NCBI GenBank assembly: GCA_016711405.1
Contig: JADJSZ010000026.1
Coordinates: forward strand, 1 to 64,000
Origin: Candidatus Hadersleviella danica
Lineage (GTDB): Bacteria; Chloroflexota; Anaerolineae; Promineifilales; Promineifilaceae
Direction: 5' to 3'
Length of the DNA: 64,000 bases
This document shows, piece after piece, positions 34,755 to 43,379 of the stretch. The notes below the pieces were generated by a model that had not been told where the DNA came from, searched no databases, and saw nothing but the letters and a program-made list of their open reading frames with translations. The translations under genes were made by a program, and so were the position numbers. Each line of letters begins with the position of its first letter. Positions within the stretch are counted from its first letter, which is position 1.

Positions 34755-35600
34755 CTACGCCTCTAGGACGATGAGCGCCAACGCCCCCGGCCCCATGTTG
34801 ATAGCCACGGGCAGGCACAAATCCATGAAATGAAGTTCTTGGATGTTCAGACCCGCTTTGACTTCGGTGCGGAGGGCTTCGCCATAGCTGGCATCGCCGC
34901 CGTATTCGACAAAGACGCGCACGGGTTTGTTGCCGACGCGCTGTTTGGCGTAATCCACCAAGTAGGTGATGGCCTTTTTGTGGCTTCGCACTTTGCTGTC
35001 TTCGACCACACGGCCGTCTTCCAGCTTCATAATTGGCTTGATTTTGAGCAGGGAGGCGACAGTAGAACGCCACGCGCTGACCCGGCCGCCGCGCACGGCG
35101 TACTCGAGGTTGTCAATCATAAAGATGGTGGTGGTCTTTTTCTTGACCTCGTCAATGCGGGCAAGGATTTGGGCGGCCGTGGCTCTCTCGGCCGCCAAAC
35201 GCGCCGCTTCCATCACTTGGAAGCCAAACGCGCCAGCCCCAGCTTGGGAATCCACAAGGTGGAAGGTGGCTTTGCCCGCCAATTCCCGGTGCGCCCTCAC
35301 GGCCGAGCCATTAGTGCCACTCAGCTTTTCGCTGATGGTAATCGTCACAAACTCGGTTTCCCCTTCGGCAATCATCTTTTCATACGCCTCGATAAACTGA
35401 TGGGGCGTGGGCTGGGATGTTTTGGGGAAGTTGGCATCGGTGACGGTACGCACTTTGGCGTAGAACTCTTTGTGGTTCATGGTCACGCCCGAGAGGAACT
35501 CTTCGGTGCCAAACATGACGTTGATGGGCATGACGTGAATGTTGTGCTTGGCAATATAGTCGGCAGGGACATCGCCTGCATCGTCCATTACAATACGCAT
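34755..35600 (-). CDS. DegV family fatty-acid-binding protein
   Basis: DegV/FakB proteins hold a fatty acid for phosphorylation by FakA. The 281 residues show M-R-I-V-M-D-D-A-G-D-V at the start, KTSQPTPHQFIEAYE (about 60-74), I-S-E-K-L-S-G-T (about 90-97), the lipid-site H-L-V-D-S-Q-A-G-A-G, and RVSAWRSTVASLLKIKPI (about 174-191). No fakA is nearby. It lies 45 bases after the ECF sigma gene on the same strand. Confidence 0.9.
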   Translation of the reverse strand: MRIVMDDAGDVPADYIAKHNIHVMPINVMFGTEEFLSGVTMNHKEFYAKVRTVTDANFPKTSQPTPHQFIEAYEKMIAEGETEFVTITISEKLSGTNGSAVRAHRELAGKATFHLVDSQAGAGAFGFQVMEAARLAAERATAAQILARIDEVKKKTTTIFMIDNLEYAVRGGRVSAWRSTVASLLKIKPIMKLEDGRVVEDSKVRSHKKAITYLVDYAKQRVGNKPVRVFVEYGGDASYGEALRTEVKAGLNIQELHFMDLCLPVAINMGPGALALIVLEA

Positions 35601-35645
35601 GATTTGTTTCTCCTGAGGTAGATGGGGAGGAAGGGGGGTGAATTG

Positions 35646-36263
35646 TTAATTGTGAATTGTTAATTGGGTGTAGAGGGGGAGAGCGGTGGGGTCAGGGTCG
35701 AGGTCGTCGGCGGCCGTGGGGGGCAATTCGGCCATCTCTTCGCGCAGGGCGAGCAAGGTGCGATGGTACAGCGATTTAATCGCCCCCTCACTGCGCCCCA
35801 TAATTTCCCCAATTTCGGTGTTTGAAAGCCTGTCTACAAATTTGAGAATGAGCAACTCTTGGCGGTCGGCGGGCAAGCGGTTGAGGGCGGTTAAGAGGAC
35901 GTGACGGTCTTCGTTCCATTGCGCCACCATTTCGGGGTTTTCGCCGCCGACATGCCAATGGGCAATGTCGTCGAGGGCGATGGTGCGCCGCCGTTGCCTA
36001 TCGCGGTGCCAATTGGCCACCAAGTTGCGGGCGATGCGGTAGAGCCATGCGGAGAAGGGCACGCCTTGGTCGGTGTAGGTGGCGATGTGCTTCATGGCGC
36101 GCATGAAAATTTTGGCGGTCAGGTCTTCGGCCTCGGCCGAATCGCCCATGCGGTAATAGACATAGCTATAAATGCGGTCTACATAACGCTCGTAAAGCTG
36201 GCCAAAGGCTTCTTTGTCGTGCTTGGCTTGGGCTACCAATTGCTGTTCGTCAAGTTCATTCAT
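35646..36263 (-). CDS. ECF-type RNA polymerase sigma factor
   Basis: The 205 residues contain sigma region 2 (AFGQLYERYVDRIYSYVYYR at 19-38, then AEAEDLTAKIFMRAM) and region 4 (LPADRQELLILKFVDRLSNT at about 132-151, then EIGEIMGRSEGAIKSL) with the usual helix-turn-helix. A Pro/Asp-rich tail of about 25 residues follows. No classical anti-sigma with a zinc motif is adjacent, but the small anchored protein two genes downstream is a candidate partner (inference). Confidence 0.9.
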   Translation of the reverse strand: MNELDEQQLVAQAKHDKEAFGQLYERYVDRIYSYVYYRMGDSAEAEDLTAKIFMRAMKHIATYTDQGVPFSAWLYRIARNLVANWHRDRQRRRTIALDDIAHWHVGGENPEMVAQWNEDRHVLLTALNRLPADRQELLILKFVDRLSNTEIGEIMGRSEGAIKSLYHRTLLALREEMAELPPTAADDLDPDPTALPLYTQLTIHN

Positions 36264-36635
36264 GCGGGTTTATACAGGGTGAAAGGGTTGCCAGCCTGTT
36301 CTGCATGGTTAAAACACGCTGGGCAGGGATTGGTTGCTAGGGAGAAGCGGAGCGGGTAGGAGGATGTGCGGATTTGTGGGAAAAGCGTTGGGTAAGGGGA
36401 TAGAAATGTGGTTACAATTTTCTACGATGGAGCCGAGTATAGCAAATGGCGGCCGAACGCTCCAATGCCTGCCCAACATGAGCATCGTGTAAGCTCTATT
36501 AGGGTACGGTGGTTCGGGCAAATATAATAAGGAGTTGGGTATGGGTTGTTTGTCATTTGTCATTGACTGGCATTAACCAACACCCCTTTGTTCATTGCTC
36601 ATTGCTCATTGTTAATTCCTCCTTCAGCTTTCCCA
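36264..36635. other. Divergent promoter region, 372 bp
   Basis: It separates the sigma-factor gene (minus) from the deacetylase gene (plus). It holds no supported gene. A short iterated stretch (tcattgctcattgctcattg, 36594-36612) and two tgtcatt units lie close to the deacetylase start. AT-rich bases at 36520-36530 (aatataataagg) could be a promoter -10 region. Confidence 0.4.
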
Positions 36636-37709
36636 ATGCTTCACCGACGCATGGTTTTTATTCTCGTTGCTTGTCTCAGCCTGACATGGGGGCTGAGCCG
36701 TGCTTTGTCGTCGGCCGCACGGCCGATGGCTACCCCTGTGGTGGTGGCGGAATTGGCTCGGCCGACGATGACCCCCACGGCCGTGGAACCCTTGGTTTAT
36801 TTGCCCACTTACACCCCCTCGGCCGTGCCCACCCGCTACAGCACCCTAACCCCCATTCCGACGTTGACGGCCGTGCCCCTGCCCAGTAGCACCCCTACCC
36901 AAACCCCATTCCCCACGCTAACCGCTCTGCCCACCGCCACCGAAACACCCCTGCCCACAGCCACCTCGCCCTTGCCCTTGGCTCTGCCTACCCCCAATGG
37001 CGTTATCAGTCGCACCGTGCGCGTGCCCATTCTGATGTACCACTATGTCAGCTCCCCCCCCGAAGATGCCAGCCAAGTCCGCATCAACCTCTCGCTAGAG
37101 CCAGACGATTTTCGCGCCCAAATGCAGTATCTCGCTGACTATGGCTACAGTCCAATTGATTTGTATGATGTCAGTTTAGCCATCACCAACAAAACGGAAC
37201 TGCCCCCCAAACCCGTCATCTTGACCTTTGACGATGGCTATATTGATGCGTATGAGGTGGTGTATCCCATTTTGGAGGAGTTTGGCTTTAAGGGCACGTT
37301 TTTTATCATTACCGAATATGTGGATGGGGGGAATCCCAACCACATGAATTGGGCGATGATTGAGGAGATGTCGGCCGCTGGCCACCGCATGGAACCGCAC
37401 ACCAAAACCCACCCCGATTTGTCCACGCTGGGGTGGGATGGGCAGATTTACCAGATTTTGGGGGCGCAAGAGACTTTGGCCGCCCATATTGGCTATGCTC
37501 CCCGCTTTTTGTGTTACCCCGCCGGCCGTTACAACGAGGAGACGATTGAAATACTCGAGCAACTCGATTTTTGGGGGGCCGTGACCACGCAAGGGGGAAA
37601 ATGGCACAATTTTGAGGAACGCTATGAGTGGAAGCGGCTCCGCATTAGTTACACCACCACACTGGGCACATTTGTGGATTTGGTGAAGCCAGCGGATGCG
37701 GAAAATTAG
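36636..37709 (+). CDS. Polysaccharide deacetylase (NodB, carbohydrate esterase 4)
   Basis: From ATG 36636 the protein has 357 residues: an N-terminal membrane or signal helix, a Thr/Pro linker of about 100 residues (S-T-P-T-Q-T-P-F-P-T type), then a NodB domain. The domain shows V-P-I-L-M-Y-H-Y-V, ILTFDDGYIDAYE with the catalytic and metal Asp, the metal-binding H-T-K-T-H (part of MEPHTKTHPDLSTLGW), and CYPAGRYNEETIEIL. All metal residues are present. It likely deacetylates a cell-surface glycan outside the membrane. Confidence 0.9.
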   Translation: MLHRRMVFILVACLSLTWGLSRALSSAARPMATPVVVAELARPTMTPTAVEPLVYLPTYTPSAVPTRYSTLTPIPTLTAVPLPSSTPTQTPFPTLTALPTATETPLPTATSPLPLALPTPNGVISRTVRVPILMYHYVSSPPEDASQVRINLSLEPDDFRAQMQYLADYGYSPIDLYDVSLAITNKTELPPKPVILTFDDGYIDAYEVVYPILEEFGFKGTFFIITEYVDGGNPNHMNWAMIEEMSAAGHRMEPHTKTHPDLSTLGWDGQIYQILGAQETLAAHIGYAPRFLCYPAGRYNEETIEILEQLDFWGAVTTQGGKWHNFEERYEWKRLRISYTTTLGTFVDLVKPADAEN

Positions 37710-37844
37710 GGGATTGCGGATTGCGGAATGGGGATTGCGGAATGAAATATGACTCACTAACCACGATTTTTTAGATTTAGAATGGCTGGGGTATAATTCC
37801 AAAATCGTGGTGGAGCATGAATAAAATTCAAGAAATCCAGCAAA

Positions 37845-38372
37845 ATGCACAAATATTTTGTCAGCATAGGCAGTAATATCAATCCACACCAAAATGTTAT
37901 TGGGGCATTGCACCATTTGTTTGATTTAGCTCCCCAACTACATCTAAGCCGCATTATTGAAACAGAGCCATCGGGGGGTGTCGCGGGCAGTAATTTTCTT
38001 AATTTTACAGTTTGCCTTTATTCGCCTGAAAATGAATTCGATCTAAAATCAGAATTTAACCAGATAGAGACAACAATGGGGCGTAATAGAGACGATGTAG
38101 ACAAAAAGAAGCAAAGCAGAACGATTGATTTAGATATTTTATTTGCCCTAGACCCAGAAGAAACCCGCGTCGAAAAGCATCTCATCCCGCAGGAATCTTA
38201 TCTCAGCAAAACCCTCCTTGAACTCCTTTATTTTTTGAATATAGAAGTTTCTTTGCCCCCACCTGTTTTACCAGAGGGTATTGAGCTATTTATGCAGACG
38301 ATTGTCATCGGAAAATCACCCATCACCCTTTCTAAACAGGTAGACACCCATTTAATTTATGTGGGGGAGTAA
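37845..38372 (+). CDS. folK: 2-amino-4-hydroxy-6-hydroxymethyldihydropteridine pyrophosphokinase
   Basis: HPPK transfers pyrophosphate from ATP to hydroxymethyl-dihydropterin in folate synthesis. The 175 residues start Y-F-V-S-I-G-S-N-I-N-P (4-14) and contain F-L-N-F-T-V, then the signature G-R-N-R-D (80-84) and R-T-I-D-L-D-I-L-F (93-101) with the two metal Asp. The C-terminal 50 residues extend beyond the usual 160. It is AT-rich and contains no CGGCCG, unlike its surroundings. It begins a three-gene pterin cluster. Confidence 0.85.
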   Translation: MHKYFVSIGSNINPHQNVIGALHHLFDLAPQLHLSRIIETEPSGGVAGSNFLNFTVCLYSPENEFDLKSEFNQIETTMGRNRDDVDKKKQSRTIDLDILFALDPEETRVEKHLIPQESYLSKTLLELLYFLNIEVSLPPPVLPEGIELFMQTIVIGKSPITLSKQVDTHLIYVGE

Positions 38373-38378
38373 AAAAGT

Positions 38379-39167
38379 ATGATGTCTCAAACAGAACAAT
38401 TTGTGAAACCGGCCGTGTTGATTACTGGCGGGGCTGTCCGTTTAGGGCGAGCCATTGCCTTAGATTTAGCACAGCAGGGGTTTGATATTGCCTTGCACTA
38501 CAACTCATCTGAGACGGCCGCGGCCGAAACGGCCGAGTTAATCAGAAGCTATCAAGTACAATGCGAGCTTTTCCAACACAATTTAGCCCATGTAGAAGGG
38601 CTAGAAATGCTAGTCCAAAATGTGAAAAGAAAATTTCCCCATTTAGGCGTTCTCATTAATAGTGCCTCTAGCTACAAACAAACCTCTATCTTAGAGACTT
38701 CCCCCGAAATTTTTGATACCCAAATGGCGACGAACCTGCGTGCGCCCTTCTTTTTGACCCAAGCCTTTGCCAAAGTATGCCAAACAGGCAACATTATTAA
38801 CATTATTGACAACAAAATAGGCTTCAATCAATATCATTATTCAGCCTATTTATTGGCCAAAAAATCTTTGGCTGAATTCACCAAAATGGCTTCTTTAGAG
38901 TTAGCGCCTCATATTCGGGTAAATGGCATTTCGCCGGGGGTTGTTCTGCCCGCCGAATCCCGCTCCCCCGAGTATTTAGCATGGCGTGTCCAAGCCATTC
39001 CCCTTAAAAAGCAAGGCTCGCCCAGCCATATTACCCAAACCATTTTTTATATTTTGGAAAACAGTTTTGTGACAGGGCAAATTTTTACCATAGATGGCGG
39101 GGAATCTATTGCCACCGTTGGCTTAAATACAGGCAATTTCCCTGCGGGAAACCCTAACAAAGAGTGA
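38379..39167 (+). CDS. SDR reductase, FolM/PTR1-like (dihydrofolate/dihydromonapterin reductase)
   Basis: The 262 residues have the SDR cofactor loop I-T-G-G-A-V-R-L-G-R (about 16-25) with the Arg-Leu-Gly typical of pteridine reductases, L-I-N-S-A-S-S-Y (about 90-97) in place of NAG, and the active-site Y-L-L-A-K (about 153-157). Next to folK, this supports reduction of a pterin or dihydrofolate. An ATG at 38382 could also be the start. It overlaps the GTG of the next frame, so the genes are coupled. Confidence 0.8.
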   Translation: MMSQTEQFVKPAVLITGGAVRLGRAIALDLAQQGFDIALHYNSSETAAAETAELIRSYQVQCELFQHNLAHVEGLEMLVQNVKRKFPHLGVLINSASSYKQTSILETSPEIFDTQMATNLRAPFFLTQAFAKVCQTGNIINIIDNKIGFNQYHYSAYLLAKKSLAEFTKMASLELAPHIRVNGISPGVVLPAESRSPEYLAWRVQAIPLKKQGSPSHITQTIFYILENSFVTGQIFTIDGGESIATVGLNTGNFPAGNPNKE

Positions 39168-39175
39168 GTAAATCT

Positions 39176-40133
39176 ATGTCGGCCGTTCCCCCCACTTGGT
39201 ATGCCCAATACAACCACAAAGGGTTTGCTAAAGATAAATTGCTCCACTATTTAAGCCTGCTCCCTGCATATTTCAAGCACCCAGCTACGTCTGAATTTGC
39301 TTTGGCCCAATCTATCCATTGGGGCAATTTGCTGGCCCAAAATTTTACAGGCTACGAGCTAATTATTGGCTCTGGTTATCCTTATTATGTCTTAGATATT
39401 CCCCACAAACATATTCCTGAATATGACCGCTTTTTTGGGGAAATGTACGCCAAAGCGCAAAATCTTCAGCATAATTGGGCTTGCCCCGCTTGTGTGCGCG
39501 AACACCCGCGCGGCAATTTTGATGAGTATTGCGCCCCTTGCCAATCCCCTTTTAAGGCATTAGATATGTTTTATTCTTTGCCTGATATTGATTTATTACT
39601 TGTTTTAGATGATGTTTCTGAACCAGTTTTAGAGGAGATAGAGCAAATTGTTTTTAATATCTCTGGCTTTGAAAAACCAGATACGGATTTAGAAACGGCC
39701 GTTAAAAATCTTCAATATACGATGGAAACCATTTTAGAAAATAACCCAGCTGGTTTTCTACGGCCGGATATTTTTGTCCTAACCAAAGCCACCTATATCC
39801 AAGCCTACGAACAATTAGCCCAAGGGAATTTGTTAGGAACCAACACCGACCTCATCGCCTTTGCACAATATCTGGGTTCCTTTTGCCACCAACTTAGCGA
39901 CTGATTTTCTGGTGACGGGGCAACGAGTTTTGCAAACCAAAAATCATGAGCTACAAGCCTATGGCGAGGAGTGCGTGCGAAAATTTGTCGGCCGCTTTTC
40001 GACCGAGGAAATTATGGCTAAATTCATGGAACTGTGGGCTACTTATTACCCTAAAAACCACCGCATTATGACCAGTTCCCCCGCTATTTTGGCTGGCATT
40101 AGACAAAAATTCGACCAGCTAAAAAATCAGTAG
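39176..40133 (+). CDS. Unknown protein with CxxC-CxxC zinc-type motif, one frameshift
   Basis: The first part (ATG 39176 to 39904) has Cys103-x2-Cys106 and Cys119-x2-Cys122 around V-R-E-H-P-R-G-N-F-D-E-Y, a probable zinc knuckle. It ends with a stop right after a T-run. The following frame to 40133 continues plausibly (FATNLATDFLVTGQRVLQTK). Removing one T at about 39878 joins them into about 318 residues. I do not recognise the family. Its place after folK and the FolM-like gene suggests a pterin or folate role (inference). Confidence 0.6.
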
Positions 40134-40135
40134 CG

Positions 40136-40182
40136 CCATTCACAATTCACAATTAACCATTCCCAATTCACAATTTACAACC
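40136..40182. repeat. Iterated attcacaatt repeat
   Basis: cattcacaattcacaattaaccattcccaattcacaatttacaa is a run of ttcacaa units before the next start. The family recurs near 35640-35665, 46350-46392 and 61565-61600. Confidence 0.65.
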
Positions 40183-40186
40183 CCCC

Positions 40187-40570
40187 ATGTCTGTTAACGT
40201 CGAAGAAATCATGCAACAAATTCGGGCCGAGATATTGGCCCAGCGGCAAAGCCAATTGGGTGGCGATGCCCCCCAGCCGCGCTTGCGGGGCAATCAATTG
40301 GCGCCCGAATTTTATGAGCACCTCTACCAAGCCACCATGCTCTATGACCAGATGCAGGTGACGCTCCATGTGCAAAAATCGGCCGTGCCCATTTTCGGGC
40401 CGCTCATCAACCGGCTCCGCACGGCCGTGCATATGCTCGTCATCTTCTATGTGCAACAGCTCGCCGCCAAGCAGATGGCCTTCAGCAAACAAATGCTGGC
40501 CGCCCTCAACAGCCTCAGCAACGAGATGGAAGAGCTATTGGAAGAGAAGCAAACTCCCCCCTCTGATTAA
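40187..40570 (+). CDS. Small helical protein of unknown function
   Basis: The 127 residues begin with M-S-V-N-V-E-E-I-M-Q-Q-I-R-A-E-I, an opening that I recall from the N-termini of proteins near glycan-modifying methyltransferases and glycosyltransferases. A central region follows (FYEHLYQATMLYDQMQVTLH), then a hydrophobic stretch around L-R-T-A-V-H-M-L-V-I-F-Y and a Glu-rich coiled end. The function is unknown. No Shine-Dalgarno is visible; the start directly follows an attcacaatt repeat. Confidence 0.6.
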   Translation: MSVNVEEIMQQIRAEILAQRQSQLGGDAPQPRLRGNQLAPEFYEHLYQATMLYDQMQVTLHVQKSAVPIFGPLINRLRTAVHMLVIFYVQQLAAKQMAFSKQMLAALNSLSNEMEELLEEKQTPPSD

Positions 40571-40599
40571 CCGACAAAACTTATGGGTTTGGTTCATTT

Positions 40600-40682
40600 G
40601 AGTAGGGGTAGGCCTTGTGCCTACCCAAAATCTCCATTAAACCAACATCTAGGGCAACCACAAGGGTTGCCCCTACAACCTA
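40600..40682. repeat. gtaggggtaggccttgtgcctaccc hairpin pair
   Basis: Two small hairpins stand side by side: ggtaggccttgtgcctacc, and gggcaaccacaagggttgcccctac. The pair recurs at 42178-42254. Confidence 0.75.
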
Positions 40683-40716
40683 CCTCAACTGAGATGAAAC
40701 ACTCCCAAAACTTATT

Positions 40717-41618
40717 ATGCAACCAGTGAAAGTGGTAGTACCCGCAACGTCGGCCAATTTGGGGCCGGGGTTCGACTGTTTAGGGATGGCTTTGGGGCTG
40801 TACAACGAGTTTGTGTTCGCCACGGCCGACCCACTCACCCCGCTCACCATCGAAGTCGAGGGCGAAGCGGCCGAACTCGTCCCCCGCGATGCCAGCAATT
40901 TGGTCATCCAAGCGGCCGAACGGCTGGCCTTGGCCTTGGGGCGGCCGTTGCCCCCCTGTGGGTGCGCCAAACCAACTACGTGCCCGCCGCCAGCGGGCTG
41001 GGGAGCAGTTCCACGGCCGTGGTCGCGGGCTTGCTGGGAGCCAACGCCCTCTTAGAAGGTGGCCTATCCAAAGCCGAAATTTTAGAACTGGCCACCGAAA
41101 TGGAAGGCCACCCTGATAACGTCGCCCCCGCCCTGTTTGGGGGCTTGGTGCTGGTGCCGATGGGGTCACGGCCGCTCCATATCGAGCAAATCCCCATCAA
41201 ACCGCTCGAAGTGGTCATCATCCTGCCCGATTTTGAGTTGCTGACCAGCACCGCCCGCGCCGCCCTGCCCACCCACATCTCCCGTGCCGATGCGATTTTT
41301 AATTTGGCGCGCACCCCCTTGGTCATTCGCGCCCTCGAATTGGGGGATTATGCCAAGCTGGGGGTGGCCATGCAGGACAAAATCCACCAGCCGTACCGCA
41401 TCCCGCTCGTGCCGGGCATGGCGGAGGCGTTTACGGCCGCTGGCGAGGCGGGGGCTTCGGCCGTGGCCATTAGCGGGGCGGGGCCGAGCATTATCGCCTT
41501 TGCCCCGCAAGGCCATCACGCCATTGGCGCGGCGGCACAGGCCGCTTTCGGCCGTGCGGGGTTGGCCAGCCGGGTATGGGTTTTGCCGCTCGATGTGGGG
41601 GGAAGTTTGGTCGTCTAG
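40717..41618 (+). CDS. thrB: Homoserine kinase, one frameshift in a C-run
   Basis: Homoserine kinase makes O-phosphohomoserine for threonine. The N-terminal part has V-V-V-P-A-T-S-A-N-L-G-P-G-F-D-C (6-21). The frame breaks at about 40957 in gttgcccccctgtgg. One extra C (seven instead of six) restores L-P-P-L-W-V-R-Q-T-N-Y-V and leads into the GHMP loop PAASGLGSSSTAVVAGLLGA and then E-G-H-P-D-N-V-A-P-A-L-F-G-G. The C-terminal motif S-G-A-G-P-S-I-I-A-F is present. The intact product would be about 300 residues, a normal length. Confidence 0.88.
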
Positions 41619-41658
41619 TAGGGATGCGCACCGACTGAAAGACTGACCGACTGAAAGA

Positions 41659-42141
41659 CTAACTGCTGATGATGCCACAGAGGGGAGCCGTCCACGGCAG
41701 GGCTTGGTGGGCGGCGAGGAGAGGGTCTATCACGGCCGTTAACACCTCCGGATAGGGCGTGGTGCGCCGCGTATCCAAATTCGCATGGGAGTTCACCCCC
41801 TCGATGGTCGCCGCCAATTGGTCGGTTGTTTCGTTCATCAAAAATTGGATGAAGTGGAGCCGTTTTTGGCTACGGCCGATGAGCCGCGTGTAGACCGCTA
41901 TCTCTTGCCCGACATGAATTTCGGCCAAGTAGCGCGTGTGCTGCGCCAGCAAAAACACCCCGCCCCGTTCGTTCAACATGTAGCTGGGGGTCATGCCAAA
42001 CCGATTGAGCATGGTTGTGGCGGAGTCACTGCCCATCGCCAAGTAATACTGGATGTTCATGTGTCCCATGCCATCTAAATAGCTGTAGGGGATGGTCAGG
42101 CGGTGGTAGCAGGGGAGTTGGCGGAGGTCGTTGGGGGTCAT
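41659..42141 (-). CDS. Thioesterase-superfamily (hotdog) protein
   Basis: The 160 residues match the 4-hydroxybenzoyl-CoA-thioesterase-like hotdog group: Y-S-Y-L-D-G-M-G-H-M-N-I-Q-Y-Y (about 19-33) carries the Asp and the G-H-M-N turn of the active site, followed by a central helix and beta strands (EIAVYTRLIGRSQKRLHFIQ). Substrates are acyl-CoA or related thioesters. It stands alone and is convergent with thrB. Confidence 0.8.
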   Translation of the reverse strand: MTPNDLRQLPCYHRLTIPYSYLDGMGHMNIQYYLAMGSDSATTMLNRFGMTPSYMLNERGGVFLLAQHTRYLAEIHVGQEIAVYTRLIGRSQKRLHFIQFLMNETTDQLAATIEGVNSHANLDTRRTTPYPEVLTAVIDPLLAAHQALPWTAPLCGIISS

Positions 42142-42254
42142 GGGTTAGTGGTTAGTGGTTAGTGGCTAGTGGTTAGTTAGTAGGGGTAGGCCTTGTGCCT
42201 ACCCATCAAGTGCCTACCCATCAAGCAGGGCAACCACAAGGGTTGCCCCTACGA
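42142..42254. repeat. gttagtggttagtggctagt repeats plus a second gtaggggtaggcc pair
   Basis: 42142-42178 is five gttagtg-type units. 42178-42254 repeats the double hairpin of 40600-40682, with an extra cctacccatcaag unit. Both lie between the start of the thioesterase and the stop of the Lgt-like gene. Confidence 0.7.
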
Positions 42255-42971
42255 AGGGATTTCGTTCGGCGACGAGGGGGAGCGAACGGCCAGCCAGATG
42301 AGCGCGGCCGACATGACCGCCAAATAGGCCATCTGCGCCACCGACCAACCCCCCGCAGTCAGGAGCAAATCGGCGCGGAGGGGGGTGAGGAGCAGACGGC
42401 CGAAGGCAACCCCGGCCGTGGCCACGGCCAGCCCCCATCCCGCAAACGGTTGCCGGGCATGGAGCCGCCACCACACCCACGCCACCAGCCCCACCCAGAG
42501 CATCTCATACAGTTGGATGGGGTGTTGGGCGAAGAGCCAGTTGCTGGCTTGCCCACGGCCGGGGCCAGCCAGCCCATCGGCCAAGGAGTGGATGGCCACC
42601 CAACTGAGCAAAGTCGGCACGGCCGCATCCCCCACCTCGGCGGGGGAGAGTTGGGTGGCGCGGAGGGCGAAGAGCAGGGCGACGGCCGCGCCGACCCAGC
42701 CCGCCACGGGCAAATACCCCTCGTGCAAGGGCCAAATCAGCCCCAGCCATTGCCCCGCGTAGCTGGCCCAATTTTGGGCCACAAAGGCCAAACGGGCGGT
42801 GATGAAGCCGGCCGCGACGGCAATGACGGCCGTCTGATGCACCCGCGCCGCTGGCAAACCCCGCCGCGCCGCAAACCATTCTAACACGCTCAGCCCCCAC
42901 CAAATGCCCAGCAAATATAAAAACGGTTTCGTCGGAATGGCCACAGGGCCGAGTTGGAGGAAGGGGTACAT
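42249..42971 (-). CDS. Lgt-like membrane protein (prolipoprotein diacylglyceryl transferase family)
   Basis: From 42971 the protein has 240 residues and about seven membrane helices. Its Lgt-like features are M-Y-P-F-L-Q-L-G-P-V-A-I-P-T near the start, I-T-A-R-L-A-F-V, and H-P-I-Q-L-Y-E (about 162-168), the near-invariant Lgt motif HPxQLYE. The essential G-R-x-G-N-F-x-N-G-E loop is not clear; the equivalent position reads G-P-G-R-G-Q-A-S-N-W. It may be a divergent Lgt or a paralogue with another role. The window encodes three VACGG lipoproteins that would need an Lgt. Confidence 0.65.
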   Translation of the reverse strand: MYPFLQLGPVAIPTKPFLYLLGIWWGLSVLEWFAARRGLPAARVHQTAVIAVAAGFITARLAFVAQNWASYAGQWLGLIWPLHEGYLPVAGWVGAAVALLFALRATQLSPAEVGDAAVPTLLSWVAIHSLADGLAGPGRGQASNWLFAQHPIQLYEMLWVGLVAWVWWRLHARQPFAGWGLAVATAGVAFGRLLLTPLRADLLLTAGGWSVAQMAYLAVMSAALIWLAVRSPSSPNEIPS

Positions 42972-43379
42972 AATTGTGAATTGGGAATGGTTAATTGTTA
43001 ATGGTGAATGATAGAAACGCAGTAAGAAACGACAAAAACGCAGTGGGAAACGACAGAAACGCAGTGAGAAACGACAGAAACGCAGTAAGAAATGACAAAA
43101 ACGCAATAAGAAATGACAGAAACACAGTGAGAAACGACAGAAACGCAGTGAGAAATGATAAAAACGCAGTAGGAAATGATAAAAACGCAGTAGGAAACGA
43201 TAGACGGCCGCGCAAACTCAAATGACCAATGACCAATGACCAATGACCAATGACCAATGCAAATGACCACCCCAATCTTACCCCCACCGTTTCTTGTGAG
43301 CCATTGGGGAATTGGGTACACTCGCCAATAACAAACAACCAGTAACGAATAACGAATAACCAATAACGAATAACCCTAT
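42972..43379. other. 408-bp gap with minisatellite and two iterated repeats
   Basis: From left to right it holds a ttaattgtgaatt stretch, a 21-bp tandem array (43007-43204), a tgaccaa tandem repeat of five or more units (43221-43260), plain sequence, and the aataacgaataacc repeat (43322-43378). Confidence 0.7.
43007..43204. repeat. 21-bp minisatellite, nine full units plus part of a tenth
   Basis: The unit is about aac-gac-aga-aac-gca-gtg-aga. Differences between units are all transitions (A/G or C/T). The plus strand is open through it and would encode N-D-R/K-N-A-V-R/G heptads in a 76-residue frame (42995-43225). The minus strand is open too, so coding is not proven. Confidence 0.9.

Noticed and set aside
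43007..43204. Possible CRISPR or coding repeat gene
   Set aside because: Units are contiguous without spacers. The heptapeptide frame has no start context or homology and the other strand is open as well, so it is listed as a minisatellite.
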